Positions 19,283-28,282 of a stretch of DNA of 64,000 bases are shown here, one piece after another (positions within the stretch are counted from its first letter, which is position 1; the number at the start of each line of letters is the position of its first letter). Below the pieces are notes generated by a model. That model worked only from the letters and a program-made list of their open reading frames with translations. It was not told the DNA's origin and searched no databases. Origin of the DNA: JAHELQ01 sp964491915 (GTDB lineage: Bacteria; Acidobacteriota; Aminicenantia; UBA2199); NCBI GenBank assembly GCA_964491915.1, contig CAZBHS010000005.1:98512-162511 (forward strand), given 5' to 3'. A program made the translations under genes and the position numbers.

Positions 19283-20894
19283 GACTGTAAACACAATACA
19301 CGTCATTCGGCTCAACCATCACCACATACACATCTCCATTATTACGCCGCTCAAATTGAAGACTGACATTGTTGCCGACAACGCGGTTGATGAGCTTGAT
19401 ATCCACTTGCCCTGTGTCCCTGCCTACCCATAAAGAAAAAATATCCAACGCCTTTGCCTGCATGAGTTTGGGCACCAGGACTGAAACTCTGGTATAGGTT
19501 TTCCCGCTTTTCTCGTCCTTCATGATTTTCCTGGAGGCCAATGGAATATGCACAACCTTGCCGGCGATTCGACTCCAACTACCACCGTTTACCACATCGA
19601 GGGCGAAAAGTTTTTTCTTCAACGGTTCCATCCCAAGGTATGGCTTCTCCCGCTCTGAATGAGTCAAAGTATTGATGACGACACCCGGACGCTTGCATTG
19701 GACATCCACCCGCATCCTATCATCGGGAACTCCTTTGACTGAGAAGACCAATTCATAATAGGCGGCGGTATTCTTTTTCACCTCTTTGATAACAGTATCG
19801 ATATTGGAACCTGCGAAATGGCGCCCCCCACTCTCTCCGGCCATCGTTCTCAAACTCATATCACCGACGTTTTCATCATCAGTTTTGATACGGACCGGAT
19901 TAATGGTATAGAGGACGCTACCTCCGTAATTGATCGCCTTTACAACGTCCATCAAATACTTGTACATGAGCATATTCAGTGGGATCGCATCATCTTTGGC
20001 GGTTTTTTCAGGTTTCAGCAAAGCGGAATAATTCTTACCCCAATTACCCTCTTTCTCAGAGAGATCTGAGCGGAACGCGCCTTTGGCGATGCCTTCTGAA
20101 ATCAAGTAAACAATTTTGGGTTTCGAGATCATGGACAAGGCATATTTCAACTGCCCCAACGATTGCGTGTAACCTTTCACCTGGTTCTGATAGCGCCACC
20201 GCTCCTGCTGTAGTTGTTGATTCTGCAATGCTTTCAGGCTCTGGCTAACGGTTGCCGGATCCCGAAGGCCAAAATCGGTGAAATTATCATATTCACGGGA
20301 TTGGAAAATATCGCGGCTCCATTTTTCATGAGGCATCTTAATTTTGCGGATCAATTTTAACGCTGCCTCATGGTTGCCGTTGGTTGTAGTGGCAAGATAT
20401 TTCAATCCCCCTGCCGGCGTATTCAACAACACGATGAAGGTATCTCCGGGAGGACTTTTGGTCAGCAGGCCCTCAGCGATTTTTTTACTGCGTTTCATAC
20501 CGTTATGGCTATTGTACACCGAATCTAGAATAACGAATACCACCCGGTCAGATCTTTTTTCCGCCGGAGCGACTCTTGCCGGGGCGACCTTTTTCGTAAC
20601 GGTTCGCTCGACAACTTGCTCGTCTTCAAACGAAAAACGTCTGAAATCGGCGATATTCACCAACACATCATTGATGTACAATTCAAGCTCATCTTGCTTC
20701 AAATCGTAGACAGGATTTCCCACAGCATCCACAGCGAATACAGGGATAACCTTGACAATTACCGATACATCATAGTGCAACGGCTTTTGGTTGGACGCGG
20801 TTAAACTCTCTCCAGAAATCCCCAAAACCATCAGCATTGCTACTAGCGATAGGATTGCCAGCATTTTTTTCGTCATTCTATTTCTCCACATCAT
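19272..20894 (-). CDS. VWFA-related ('Acidobacterial' type) secreted protein
   Basis: 540 residues. A signal segment (MTKKMLAILSLVAMLMVLGI) precedes the pattern of the VWFA-related Acidobacterial domain family: VIVKVIPVFAVDAVGNPVYD, LKQDELELYINDV, then RVVFVILDSVYNSH, where the MIDAS motif is degenerate (DSVYNS instead of DxSxS). The late part has beta strands (VSVLVPKLMQAKALDIFSLW). These proteins abound in Acidobacteriota and Aminicenantes; their role is unknown, probably adhesion or ligand binding in the envelope. Start 20894 is chosen because GAGGAG lies nearby; an ATG 18 codons earlier has no such site. It converges on the zinc-ribbon gene. Confidence 0.85.
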   Translation of the reverse strand: MMWRNRMTKKMLAILSLVAMLMVLGISGESLTASNQKPLHYDVSVIVKVIPVFAVDAVGNPVYDLKQDELELYINDVLVNIADFRRFSFEDEQVVERTVTKKVAPARVAPAEKRSDRVVFVILDSVYNSHNGMKRSKKIAEGLLTKSPPGDTFIVLLNTPAGGLKYLATTTNGNHEAALKLIRKIKMPHEKWSRDIFQSREYDNFTDFGLRDPATVSQSLKALQNQQLQQERWRYQNQVKGYTQSLGQLKYALSMISKPKIVYLISEGIAKGAFRSDLSEKEGNWGKNYSALLKPEKTAKDDAIPLNMLMYKYLMDVVKAINYGGSVLYTINPVRIKTDDENVGDMSLRTMAGESGGRHFAGSNIDTVIKEVKKNTAAYYELVFSVKGVPDDRMRVDVQCKRPGVVINTLTHSEREKPYLGMEPLKKKLFALDVVNGGSWSRIAGKVVHIPLASRKIMKDEKSGKTYTRVSVLVPKLMQAKALDIFSLWVGRDTGQVDIKLINRVVGNNVSLQFERRNNGDVYVVMVEPNDVYCVYSQIK

Positions 20895-21106
20895 GTCAAC
20901 TTTCTCCTCATTATCTCTATTTCTCTTCAAAATCAATCTTTCTATCATTCTTTATAACCCAGACTCAATCACGAAACCCGGATTCCTATAATTGTAATCC
21001 CATAATTTAAACAATCCGTACTCAATTTGGATGACCAAAAAAAATTGCACTACTACCAATTTTCATACTATATCCGTATTGCCGTTTTTTTTCTAGTTAG
21101 CTAAAA

Positions 21107-21135
21107 TTAACCTGGAAGCCCAATTATTCTATATT
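21107..21135 (+). promoter_or_regulatory. Sigma70-type promoter of the 21179 operon
   Basis: TTAACC (-35, 21107-21112), a 17-base spacer and TATATT (-10, 21130-21135). Four and five of six consensus bases match. The start codon follows 43 bases later, after AGGAGG. The remaining space back to 20895 is AT-rich and shows no gene. Confidence 0.5.
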
Positions 21136-21178
21136 ATTTGGACCTTTACGAGACTTTCAAGCATGAAAGGAGGACGCA

Positions 21179-21832
21179 ATGAAGTACACCAAAAAAGTAT
21201 GTTTATTTTCAATGCTGTTAATGTTCGTGGTAGTATCTGTATTACCCGCATCGACAGGGTCTTCTGAGGCTACAAGAGGAGACATCGCCCAGGCGGCTGT
21301 AAAACAGTTGCCACAATGGCTTGACAAGATTCCCAGTGGCCAAGAGCAATACTACGGATTTGCCGAACGCGAAGAATTTTCGCTGGCAACCATCGGAACA
21401 CCGGTTCATACATTTTATTTCGCAGACGAAATGGCAGGCGACGCCCCCAACCATTCAACAGAGAAGTTAGCGCCCTCTTATGAATGGCGGGTGCCTGTGG
21501 CGGTGAACAATGAATACCGCGCCCTGGTGACAGTCGCGCCGGTGGACGGCGAGTGGAAAATCGTCGATATCGGAGCCGCCGGACTGGCCCGTGAATTGGG
21601 GAGCCACAAGACCGGCCACCAAAATATATTGTTACGTTCGTTCAAAGCAAAAAGTGACTTTCTGGTCATCCCGTCGGGGGATCAAACAGGAAAAGGCGTG
21701 TTGCTGATGCCGCTTCAGTCGGCCAGGAGAAACATCAGCCAATTGGATCACGCCTCAAAAGACGTGTTCACCATTGATGAAATCCGTGGAATGATCTTGT
21801 TCCCGGAAAACAAACCGGGTGTCGCCCGTTAA
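21179..21832 (+). CDS. Secreted protein of unknown function, partner of the papain-like protease
   Basis: 217 residues with a signal peptide (MKYTKKVCLFSMLLMFVVVS to LPAS). The mature part has alternating strands and short helices (YEWRVPVAVNNEYRALVTVA, WKIVDIGAAGLARELGSH, KSDFLVIPSGDQTGKGVLL). It has no cysteine outside the signal peptide. The repeated strand-turn pattern and co-transcription with the protease 15 bases downstream recall propeptide or inhibitor partners of secreted C10/C70-type proteases, but I do not recognise the family. AGGAGG precedes the start. Treat the partner role as inference. Confidence 0.65.
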   Translation: MKYTKKVCLFSMLLMFVVVSVLPASTGSSEATRGDIAQAAVKQLPQWLDKIPSGQEQYYGFAEREEFSLATIGTPVHTFYFADEMAGDAPNHSTEKLAPSYEWRVPVAVNNEYRALVTVAPVDGEWKIVDIGAAGLARELGSHKTGHQNILLRSFKAKSDFLVIPSGDQTGKGVLLMPLQSARRNISQLDHASKDVFTIDEIRGMILFPENKPGVAR

Positions 21833-21847
21833 CCGAGGAGGACCGAC

Positions 21848-22435
21848 ATGTTGAAAAAAAGAACATTTCATCTAATTATCGCAATCATGATTATTATGAT
21901 TGCATCCGTTTCGGCGCAGGCACAGGTGTTGAACGTCACCGAATGCTTCCAGGAATATAACCAGTGGTGCTGGGCCGGAAGCAGCCAGTGCGTATTGTAT
22001 TATTATGGTTTTAATTACCAGCAGTGTGAGATTGCTGAATATACAAGATTGAACGCCACATTCCACGATTTCGGCGATACAGATTGCTGTGTGGACCCGA
22101 CATTGGGGTGCAATTACTGGAATTACAATTACGGCTATGACGGCAGTATCCAGATGATACTGATCGACATGGGGAGCATTGACAACTATGGTATCAATAG
22201 TCCCCTGACTATCACCGAAGTGCAGACAGAAATCACCGCCGGCCGCCCATTCGTCATTCGCTGGAAACTCCCTGGCGGCGGACATTTTATCGTCGGTCAC
22301 GGATTGGTGAATACCGATCTCTACTACATGGATCCCTGGTTCGGCGAGGGACTCAAAGTGGCGGACTACAATTGGGTAAAAAAACACGGTGGATATAGTT
22401 GGACACACACCAACCTCATTACCACCAATCCCTGA
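21848..22435 (+). CDS. Secreted papain-like cysteine protease (C39/C70-like)
   Basis: 195 residues with a signal peptide (ending SVSAQAQ). The catalytic Cys lies in NQWCWAGSSQCVLYYYG, the catalytic His in GGGHFIVGHGLV and a likely Asp in YMDPWFGEG, the order and spacing of the AvrRpt2-like (C70) and C39-like papain folds. Two cysteine-rich stretches (TDCCVDPTLGC) may form disulfides, consistent with export. No ABC exporter is linked, so it is not the built-in C39 leader peptidase of a bacteriocin exporter. It is co-transcribed with the preceding secreted protein and followed by a strong terminator. The substrate is unknown. Confidence 0.82.
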   Translation: MLKKRTFHLIIAIMIIMIASVSAQAQVLNVTECFQEYNQWCWAGSSQCVLYYYGFNYQQCEIAEYTRLNATFHDFGDTDCCVDPTLGCNYWNYNYGYDGSIQMILIDMGSIDNYGINSPLTITEVQTEITAGRPFVIRWKLPGGGHFIVGHGLVNTDLYYMDPWFGEGLKVADYNWVKKHGGYSWTHTNLITTNP

Positions 22436-22490
22436 ACAAGTTAACAATTAACATAGTTACCGTTTTATCTTATTCTAGCATCACATAACC

Positions 22491-22536
22491 AAGAGGCAGT
22501 GAGCGGGAAGCTCTCCTAACCACTGCCTCTTTTCAT
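22491..22536 (+). terminator. Rho-independent terminator
   Basis: AAGAGGCAGTG and CACTGCCTCTT form an 11-bp perfect stem, followed by TTTT. It ends the protease operon. Confidence 0.9.
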
Positions 22537-22547
22537 ATCATAACCGG

Positions 22548-22575
22548 TTGCATCCACCTCGTTTTGCTATATAAT
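22548..22575 (+). promoter_or_regulatory. Promoter giving a leaderless or near-leaderless mRNA
   Basis: TTGCAT, a 16-base spacer and a perfect TATAAT at 22570-22575. The start codon at 22582 is only six bases after the -10 box, so transcription would begin at or next to the ATG. No ribosome site is visible. Confidence 0.55.
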
Positions 22576-22581
22576 TGTGGC

Positions 22582-23520
22582 ATGAACAAAATGATTTTCA
22601 TCTTCCTCGACGGAGTGGGTATCGGAAAAAGCGACGCCACAAATCCGTTTTACCGCACAAAAGCCACATACCTCCCTTTCTATGACACAGGCTGCCTCTT
22701 GCCCGGAGACATCCCAGTCAAAGCCATCGACGCCTGTATGGGAGCGCCGGGTATGCCGATGAGCGCCACCGGCCAAACCAGCCTTTTCACCGGCGCCAAT
22801 GTCCCCGCCCTGCTGGGCCGGCACCGCGATAGTTATCCTGACAGTACGATGAGACAAATCATCCGGCAGCGCAACATCTTCTCCGCCGTCAGAAAACTCG
22901 GACGAAAACCCCGGTTCATCAACGCCTTTCCCGGTCCCCACCACCTGTTTTCCCCCATGCATATTCACATCAAAGAAGATGGAGATCTGTACGCCTCCCC
23001 CACATTCCAGGCCCAGGTGCGCCGGCCCCTATCGGTCACCACCTGCATGATGATAGCAGACCGCATGCTCCCGTTCGGCCGGGAGGACATCAAAAGAGGC
23101 AGAGCACTATTCCACGACTATACCAACGAAACCCTCGATGGGAAATACCCCGGACTACCCAACTACACACCGGAACAAGCGGCGGAGATCATTTATAAAA
23201 CATCGCGGGATTACGACCTTCTACTTTATGAATACTTCCAGACCGACTTCTTCGGGCACGGCTTCGAAGAACAGGATTGCCTGGAACTGGTCAACGATTT
23301 GGATCGATTGGTTGGCCGCCTCATCTCCTTGATGAACCCCGAGCAGGACACCCTGCTTCTCACCAGCGACCACGGCAACCTCGAAGATTTCGACACCCAG
23401 CTCCACACCTACAATCCGGTCCCCCTTCTGACCTACGGTTACAAGTACCGGTTTTTGCGTGAAAACATCTCCAATCTGGCACAAGTCAAGCCAGCCATTC
23501 TAGACCTGTTCAAAGGCTAA
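22582..23520 (+). CDS. Alkaline-phosphatase-superfamily metalloenzyme (phosphoglycerate-mutase-like)
   Basis: 312 residues. The metal site of the superfamily is visible: FIFLDGVGIGKSD at the N-terminus, SATGQTSLFTGAN with the nucleophile Thr or Ser, and LLTSDHGNLEDF with HTYNPVPLLTYG near the end, as in cofactor-independent phosphoglycerate mutases and phosphopentomutases. It is shorter than iPGM (about 510) because the inserted phosphotransfer domain is reduced, so the substrate is uncertain. Start 22582 is chosen because the promoter -10 box ends only six bases upstream. The gene stands alone between a terminator and an empty 200-base region. Confidence 0.8.
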   Translation: MNKMIFIFLDGVGIGKSDATNPFYRTKATYLPFYDTGCLLPGDIPVKAIDACMGAPGMPMSATGQTSLFTGANVPALLGRHRDSYPDSTMRQIIRQRNIFSAVRKLGRKPRFINAFPGPHHLFSPMHIHIKEDGDLYASPTFQAQVRRPLSVTTCMMIADRMLPFGREDIKRGRALFHDYTNETLDGKYPGLPNYTPEQAAEIIYKTSRDYDLLLYEYFQTDFFGHGFEEQDCLELVNDLDRLVGRLISLMNPEQDTLLLTSDHGNLEDFDTQLHTYNPVPLLTYGYKYRFLRENISNLAQVKPAILDLFKG

Positions 23521-23726
23521 AAACGAGGGCAATGAAGTAACCGTCTACAACAATCTTGTCCCATTCAACAGATACTTGTAAAAAATCAAGCAAATCAAAA
23601 AAACTAAACTTTGTTTGCCTGCATATCAATACGGAAGAATGAAATTTGTTAGAACATAAAATGGAATAAATTTCACCTATAAAAAAAAATAGTTCCGCCC
23701 AGTCTTAAACGTTGCCGTTGAAACGC

Positions 23727-24167
23727 TTATTTATCAGTCTTTTTTCCCTCGATAACCTGCTGAACATTGCCATCTTTAATGAGGAAGGTATATTGAATTT
23801 CAGACCGCTCGTCTTTGGCGAGGACGACTTTGAAGGTTTCCTCTCTCATGCGGTGCGATAATTTAAGACCGGCATATTGAGCCACCTTGGTGAAATCCAT
23901 CTTTTCTTTCTCTTCGTAAACAATGGTTAGCAGATTATTAGGCGCGTCTATATTCACATCCAAAATGCCATCGGTTTTTTCCAGGTAGGCGAGGGCCTTT
24001 TTCATAAATGCCTCTTTGTTTTCCGGTGTAGATACGCCGCTCAACATTAAGATTAAAAAAGCGACAAATATAATTCCAAGCCCAATTGCAACGGCATAGA
24101 TCATTTTGTTCGACTTTTCCGGATTAATTTTTTTTCTCAAATTTTTCTTATTCGTGCGTTTTGCCAT
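23727..24167 (-). CDS. Single-pass membrane protein with basic N-terminus
   Basis: 146 residues. A strongly basic start (AKRTNKKNLRKKINPEKSNK) is followed by one membrane helix (MIYAVAIGLGIIFVAFLILM) and a 95-residue extracytoplasmic domain with alpha/beta pattern (MKKALAYLEKTDGILDVNI, NNLLTIVYEEKEKMDFTKVA, IQYTFLIKDGNVQQVIEG). No family recognised. AGAGGTG supports the start at 24167. It is last in the heat-shock operon, about 50 bases after the MoxR gene. Confidence 0.6.
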   Translation of the reverse strand: MAKRTNKKNLRKKINPEKSNKMIYAVAIGLGIIFVAFLILMLSGVSTPENKEAFMKKALAYLEKTDGILDVNIDAPNNLLTIVYEEKEKMDFTKVAQYAGLKLSHRMREETFKVVLAKDERSEIQYTFLIKDGNVQQVIEGKKTDK

Positions 24168-24215
24168 CACTGTCACCTCTATGGTAAATTTGTAGTTGTT
24201 GTCCGCTCAAATAGA

Positions 24216-25205
24216 TCAGGGTACCACGACATTGTTGAAAATATCGGTAATAATATCGTCGGTGGTCAATTCCTCGGCTTCCGCCTCATAGGAAAGGATA
24301 ATCCGGTGCCGCAACACATCCCGTCCAACACTCTTGACATCCTCGGGAGTCACATACCCACGCCGCCGTACAAATGCCAACGCTTTGGCGGTTTCCGTCA
24401 AATAGATGGAGGCGCGTGGAGACGCTCCAAACTGAATGAGATCCTTAAGCTTACCGAGTCCCGCCTCTTCAGGAAAACGGGTGGCGAATACAAGATCGAC
24501 AATATAATCTTTAATTTTCTCGTCTACATACACCATCTTGTACGCTTTGTTGATTCTTGCCACTTCTTCGGCGGAACAAACAGCGGAGATTGGGATCTCC
24601 GCACCGGTTGTCATTCTCTCGACAATGGTCTTTTCTTCTTCCTTTGTGGGATACGATATTTTGACCTTCAATAAAAACCTGTCCACCTGAGCTTCCGGCA
24701 ATGGATAGGTCCCTTCCTGTTCGATGGGGTTCTGGGTGGCCATCACCATAAAAGGGGCTTCAATCCGGTGCGTATTGTCGCCGATAGTGACCTGCAATTC
24801 CTGCATCGCCTCTAAAAGAGCGCTCTGAACCTTGGCCGGAGCCCGGTTGATTTCATCGGCAAGAAGAAGATTTGTAAAAATCGGTCCCTTTTTTGTATAA
24901 AAGTCCGAGGTCTTGGGGCTGAATACCATTGTACCGGTAAGATCGGCAGGGAGCAAATCCGGTGTAAATTGTATCCGGCTAAAATTGAGATCCAATACTC
25001 TTGACAGAGTTTTGATCGAGAGAGTTTTAGCCAGCCCCGGCACACCTTCCAGAAGTATATGGCCGGAAGTGATCATAGCAATCATCATTCGTTCGAGAAG
25101 CATCCGTTGCCCAACAATCACCTTCTCCATTTCAGCGAGAATTCGCTCGATGACCTGGCTTTCCTGTTGAATTTTTTCATTGATAAATGTAATATCCTGG
25201 TTCAT
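24216..25205 (-). CDS. MoxR-family AAA+ ATPase
   Basis: 329 residues. Walker A is in LLEGVPGLAKT, Walker B in LLADEINRAPAKVQSALLEA, and sensor 1 in VMATQNPIEQEGTYPLPEAQ; a C-terminal lid (SPRASIYLTETAKALAFVRR) completes the fold. MoxR ATPases act as chaperones, usually with a VWA-domain partner encoded next to them. No such partner follows here; VWA proteins lie at 19272, 46919 and 49146 instead. It is nine bases after the DnaC-like gene in a long operon, with AGGAGG upstream of the ATG. Confidence 0.93.
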   Translation of the reverse strand: MNQDITFINEKIQQESQVIERILAEMEKVIVGQRMLLERMMIAMITSGHILLEGVPGLAKTLSIKTLSRVLDLNFSRIQFTPDLLPADLTGTMVFSPKTSDFYTKKGPIFTNLLLADEINRAPAKVQSALLEAMQELQVTIGDNTHRIEAPFMVMATQNPIEQEGTYPLPEAQVDRFLLKVKISYPTKEEEKTIVERMTTGAEIPISAVCSAEEVARINKAYKMVYVDEKIKDYIVDLVFATRFPEEAGLGKLKDLIQFGASPRASIYLTETAKALAFVRRRGYVTPEDVKSVGRDVLRHRIILSYEAEAEELTTDDIITDIFNNVVVP

Positions 25206-25214
25206 TTTTTCCTC

Positions 25215-25928
25215 CTAACCGTTCAGCTTTCTATAATCAGATCCTATCATTTCGATCGAAGTCGCCATCTCGAACAATCGGCTGCGTATCCGTTCCCCGA
25301 CTCTTATCCTCAGGGATTCCCGACCGCCATTAACAGGATCGTCCATAAAGTTTGACGAAAAGCAGGTAATCTTCTGAGTATTATACCTGCGGTTAATGAC
25401 AAAATAGATATTGTCATACACCCATGGGCTGACTTTCGAGGCTCCAAACTCGTCAAACAATAGCAAGTCCACGGATGCCAATTTTTGAATTAATTCATTG
25501 ATAGCATAGTAGTCACGGGACGCTGCGTCTTCACCGGAACGCATCAGTCGAACCAAATCATTCCAATCGATGTAATAAACTTCAATGCTATTCAAACGCC
25601 GCATGATCCCGGTGGCGATCGAGCATAAAAGTCTGGTCTTCCCCACTCCGGTAGGCCCCTGGAACAACAATCCGTCGGTCACGGCGGGAAAGTCCTCGAT
25701 AAAGGTTTCGGCCGCCTTTTTCGCTTTTAATAATGACGGTCTGTTTTCATCGGGGAAAAAACTACTTAATTCCGCACCGAAAAAACGTGGTGGAATATTC
25801 GACCGTTTCCCTTTAGATAAAAAAATGTCCGCTTTCTGGCAATCACATTTCACCGCGATTTCCCGGTCGCTTATTTTTCGAATGACCCAACCGGTTCCAT
25901 CGCATTCTTTGCACAATCCATCTGTCAA
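25215..25928 (-). CDS. DnaC/DnaI-like helicase loader
   Basis: 237 residues. An N-terminal zinc-binding part (CKECDGTGWVIRK with CDC) precedes a AAA+ core with Walker A FQGPTGVGKTRLL, Walker B LLLFDEFGAS and a sensor region ITCFSSNFMDD. The last part has an arginine-finger-like GERIRSRLFEM. This is the DnaC/DnaI/IstB family layout. As no transposase is near, replicative helicase loading is more likely than IstB. It overlaps the sigma-factor gene by four bases. Confidence 0.87.
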   Translation of the reverse strand: MTDGLCKECDGTGWVIRKISDREIAVKCDCQKADIFLSKGKRSNIPPRFFGAELSSFFPDENRPSLLKAKKAAETFIEDFPAVTDGLLFQGPTGVGKTRLLCSIATGIMRRLNSIEVYYIDWNDLVRLMRSGEDAASRDYYAINELIQKLASVDLLLFDEFGASKVSPWVYDNIYFVINRRYNTQKITCFSSNFMDDPVNGGRESLRIRVGERIRSRLFEMATSIEMIGSDYRKLNG

Positions 25929-26773
25929 TTCAGAACTCCATATATTCCCTGTTTTTTCAGTGTATTTCTAAGTTTGTGGAGGGCCTTCATCTCAATCCGG
26001 CGGATTCCCTCTGGACTCATATTCATTTTTTTCGCGATTTCGCGCAGCTTCATTGGATCCTGCCCGCCGAACCCAAACCTCATTTTTATGACTTTGGCCT
26101 CTTTCTCGGTTAATTGTTCGATATCCTTGAGTATCAAATTGTTCATCGAAATACCCACCAGAACATCATGAGGATCGGCGGCGGACTCGTCGGACAAATA
26201 GGACGTCAGACTGGAAGAGCTCCCTTCCACGACACTTTTGTCCAAAGAGACAATCTCGTCGGGAACAGATAGCATAACCTTCACTTTTTTCTCGGGAATT
26301 TCCAGGGTTTCGGCCAATTCTTTCAGACTGGGTTTCCGTTTCAATTTTTTACTGAGCTTGAAATAAACTTTTTTGAAATTCAGGTAGTCATTGTAGAAAA
26401 TATCCGGGAATGAGATGATATTTTGGTTTTTTGATAAATATCGACGAATTTCACTTCTTACCCACCAGATCGCATAGGTGTAAAATCTGTTGTCCCTATT
26501 GGCGTCAAACCGCTTCAATGCTTCGATCAATCCTTTGTTGCCCTCGTTTATCAAGTCGAGAAAGTTTTCTCCTTTGAAATAGTATTTCAACGCTTCTTTT
26601 ACAACCAACTTTTGATTCGCAATTATAATCTTCTGGAAAGCATCTTCATCCCCCGCTTTTACCCTGAGAATCAATGCCTTTTCTTCTTCGGGCGTTAAAA
26701 CGGCAATTTTCTTTACCTTCTGAAAATACAAATTCAAAGAATCAAGCGATTCTTTATGTCTTTTTTTCTCCAT
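25925..26773 (-). CDS. Sigma-70 family factor, probably heat-shock type
   Basis: 282 residues, no region 1.1. Region 1.2/2 is clear: LNLYFQKVKKIAVLTPEEEK, VVKEALKYYFKGENFLDLIN and YTYAIWWVRSEIRRYL. Region 3 (KRKPSLKELAETLEIPEKKV) and region 4 with its helix-turn-helix (MKLREIAKKMNMSPEGIRRI) complete it. Length and layout match RpoH-like or group 2/3 factors. Placement directly after hspR (20-base overlap) and dnaJ suggests that it directs the heat-shock regulon. It overlaps the helicase-loader gene by four bases. Promoter specificity cannot be read from sequence. Confidence 0.9.
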   Translation of the reverse strand: MEKKRHKESLDSLNLYFQKVKKIAVLTPEEEKALILRVKAGDEDAFQKIIIANQKLVVKEALKYYFKGENFLDLINEGNKGLIEALKRFDANRDNRFYTYAIWWVRSEIRRYLSKNQNIISFPDIFYNDYLNFKKVYFKLSKKLKRKPSLKELAETLEIPEKKVKVMLSVPDEIVSLDKSVVEGSSSSLTSYLSDESAADPHDVLVGISMNNLILKDIEQLTEKEAKVIKMRFGFGGQDPMKLREIAKKMNMSPEGIRRIEMKALHKLRNTLKKQGIYGVLN

Positions 26774-27140
26774 CTTTAAATAAAGTTACAGTGGACGAGG
26801 AAAACTTCACAATCGCGTTTTTCTTTTCCTCGAAAAAATTCTCTTTTCCGGCAAATTCCTTTTTTAATTCTTCTAAAAAGAGCGCAAACTGATCCTGCAT
26901 CATTTCCATCTTGTTGCGCATATTCAAGATGATCTCGATCCCGGCTAGATTGACGCCCATTTCCCTGGTCAAACTCAAAATGAATTCAAGTTTTTTCAGG
27001 TCCTGTTCAGTATAAACCCGGGTGTTTCCTTTTGTGCGGGTAGGGATCAGCAACCCTTCGCGCTCATACAGGCGCAACGTTTGAGGATGGATATTGTATC
27101 TGGTGGCAACGGCTGAAATCATATAGGTCTTTTCCTTCAT
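26754..27140 (-). CDS. hspR: HspR-like MerR-family heat-shock regulator
   Basis: 128 residues. The N-terminal MerR helix-turn-helix and wing (YMISAVATRYNIHPQTLRLY, EREGLLIPTRTKGNTRVYTE) carries the HspR type of recognition helix, followed by DLKKLEFILSLTREMGVNLA and a coiled coil. HspR normally represses dnaK/dnaJ/clpB through HAIR operators with DnaK as co-repressor. It overlaps dnaJ by four bases. No clear HAIR box was found before dnaJ or the operon start. Confidence 0.9.
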   Translation of the reverse strand: MKEKTYMISAVATRYNIHPQTLRLYEREGLLIPTRTKGNTRVYTEQDLKKLEFILSLTREMGVNLAGIEIILNMRNKMEMMQDQFALFLEELKKEFAGKENFFEEKKNAIVKFSSSTVTLFKDGEKKT

Positions 27141-28234
27141 TTGACAAATCCATCCCTTGGGTTATACGGAGCGATCTTTTCTATTTTTTGAAGCAGCTCG
27201 CGGACTTCGATATCTTTAGTGGAAGGGGGAATGATCTTGATTTCGACAATGATATCTCCCCTCAATCTAGTTTTGGGGCTTGCAATCCCCTTGCTCTTGA
27301 GCCTTAATTTACGGCCCGAAGCGATTCCCGGTGGAATTTTTAGCAGTGTGGAGCCTTCCAGAGTGGGCACTTCTACTTTGGCTCCCAACGCCGCCTCGCT
27401 ATAGGTCACCGGCAATTGCATTTCTATATTGGAATCGTTACGCTTGAAGACTGGATGGGGGGTCACGTTGATAGTAATGATCAAATCCCCGGGGGGGCCG
27501 CCGAATTTTCCTGCATTTCCCTTACCGGAAATCCTGACCTTGGAATTGTTATCGACGCCTCCGGGAATCGTGACTTTTATGCGGGTAACACTTTCCGTAC
27601 GGCCATCACCTCCGCATGAGTTGCATGACGAACCGGGCAACAGGCCCGCGCCGCCACAATGGGGGCATGGGGACGCGAATTTCATGAAACCGGTTTGCCT
27701 CTGAATCCGTCCACTTCCGTTGCAATGGGGACATGTAGTACTATTGGATCCCGGTTCGATCCCCTTACCGCTACACGTCGCGCACATCTCCTTCCTGGAT
27801 ATTTGAATGGGTGTCTCGATACCGGTTACAGAGTCCAGAAAACCAAGAGTCATAGAATACATCAAATCCTCGCCCCTCTCTTTCTTTTTGGTATGAGGGG
27901 TTGGCCTCTGGCCGGCAAATCCACCGCCGAATATCGTCTCGAAAATATCTCCGAACGAGCTGGTTCCGGTTGAATTAAAATCGAAACCAGCAAAATTTGA
28001 TCCGGCATTGTGAAAATCCGCCCCTACTCTACCGTACATATCATATTGTTTTCTTTTTCTTGGATCTTTCAAAACGTCGTAGGCTTCGGAAATTTCCTTA
28101 AAATGCTGCTCTGCATTTTTATCGCCGGGATTTAAATCTGGATGGTGCTTTCGGGCCAATTTTCTGTAGGCTTTTTTTATATCCGAAAGGGATGCATTGC
28201 GACCGACTCCCATTAGTTCATAATAATCCTTCAT
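27137..28234 (-). CDS. dnaJ: Chaperone DnaJ
   Basis: 365 residues, full type I DnaJ. The J domain (YYELMGVGRNASLSDIKKAY, HPD in RKHHPDLNPGD) is followed by a Gly/Phe region and a zinc centre of four CxxCxGxG repeats (CATCSGKG, CPHCNGSG, CPHCGGAG, CNSCGGDG). The substrate-binding C-terminal domains (VTIPGGVDNNSKVRISGKGN) complete it. It works with DnaK, which is not in the window. It is followed by hspR with a 4-base overlap. Confidence 0.97.
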   Translation of the reverse strand: MKDYYELMGVGRNASLSDIKKAYRKLARKHHPDLNPGDKNAEQHFKEISEAYDVLKDPRKRKQYDMYGRVGADFHNAGSNFAGFDFNSTGTSSFGDIFETIFGGGFAGQRPTPHTKKKERGEDLMYSMTLGFLDSVTGIETPIQISRKEMCATCSGKGIEPGSNSTTCPHCNGSGRIQRQTGFMKFASPCPHCGGAGLLPGSSCNSCGGDGRTESVTRIKVTIPGGVDNNSKVRISGKGNAGKFGGPPGDLIITINVTPHPVFKRNDSNIEMQLPVTYSEAALGAKVEVPTLEGSTLLKIPPGIASGRKLRLKSKGIASPKTRLRGDIIVEIKIIPPSTKDIEVRELLQKIEKIAPYNPRDGFVK

Positions 28235-28282
28235 ACAGAAATTTTACTCGACAACCCCCAAAAAATCAAGCGAAAAAGGTTG

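Noticed and set aside
28235..28282. HAIR operator before dnaJ
   Set aside because: Only loose CTTGA/TCGAG similarity; spacing and symmetry do not fit CTTGAGT-N7-ACTCAAG.
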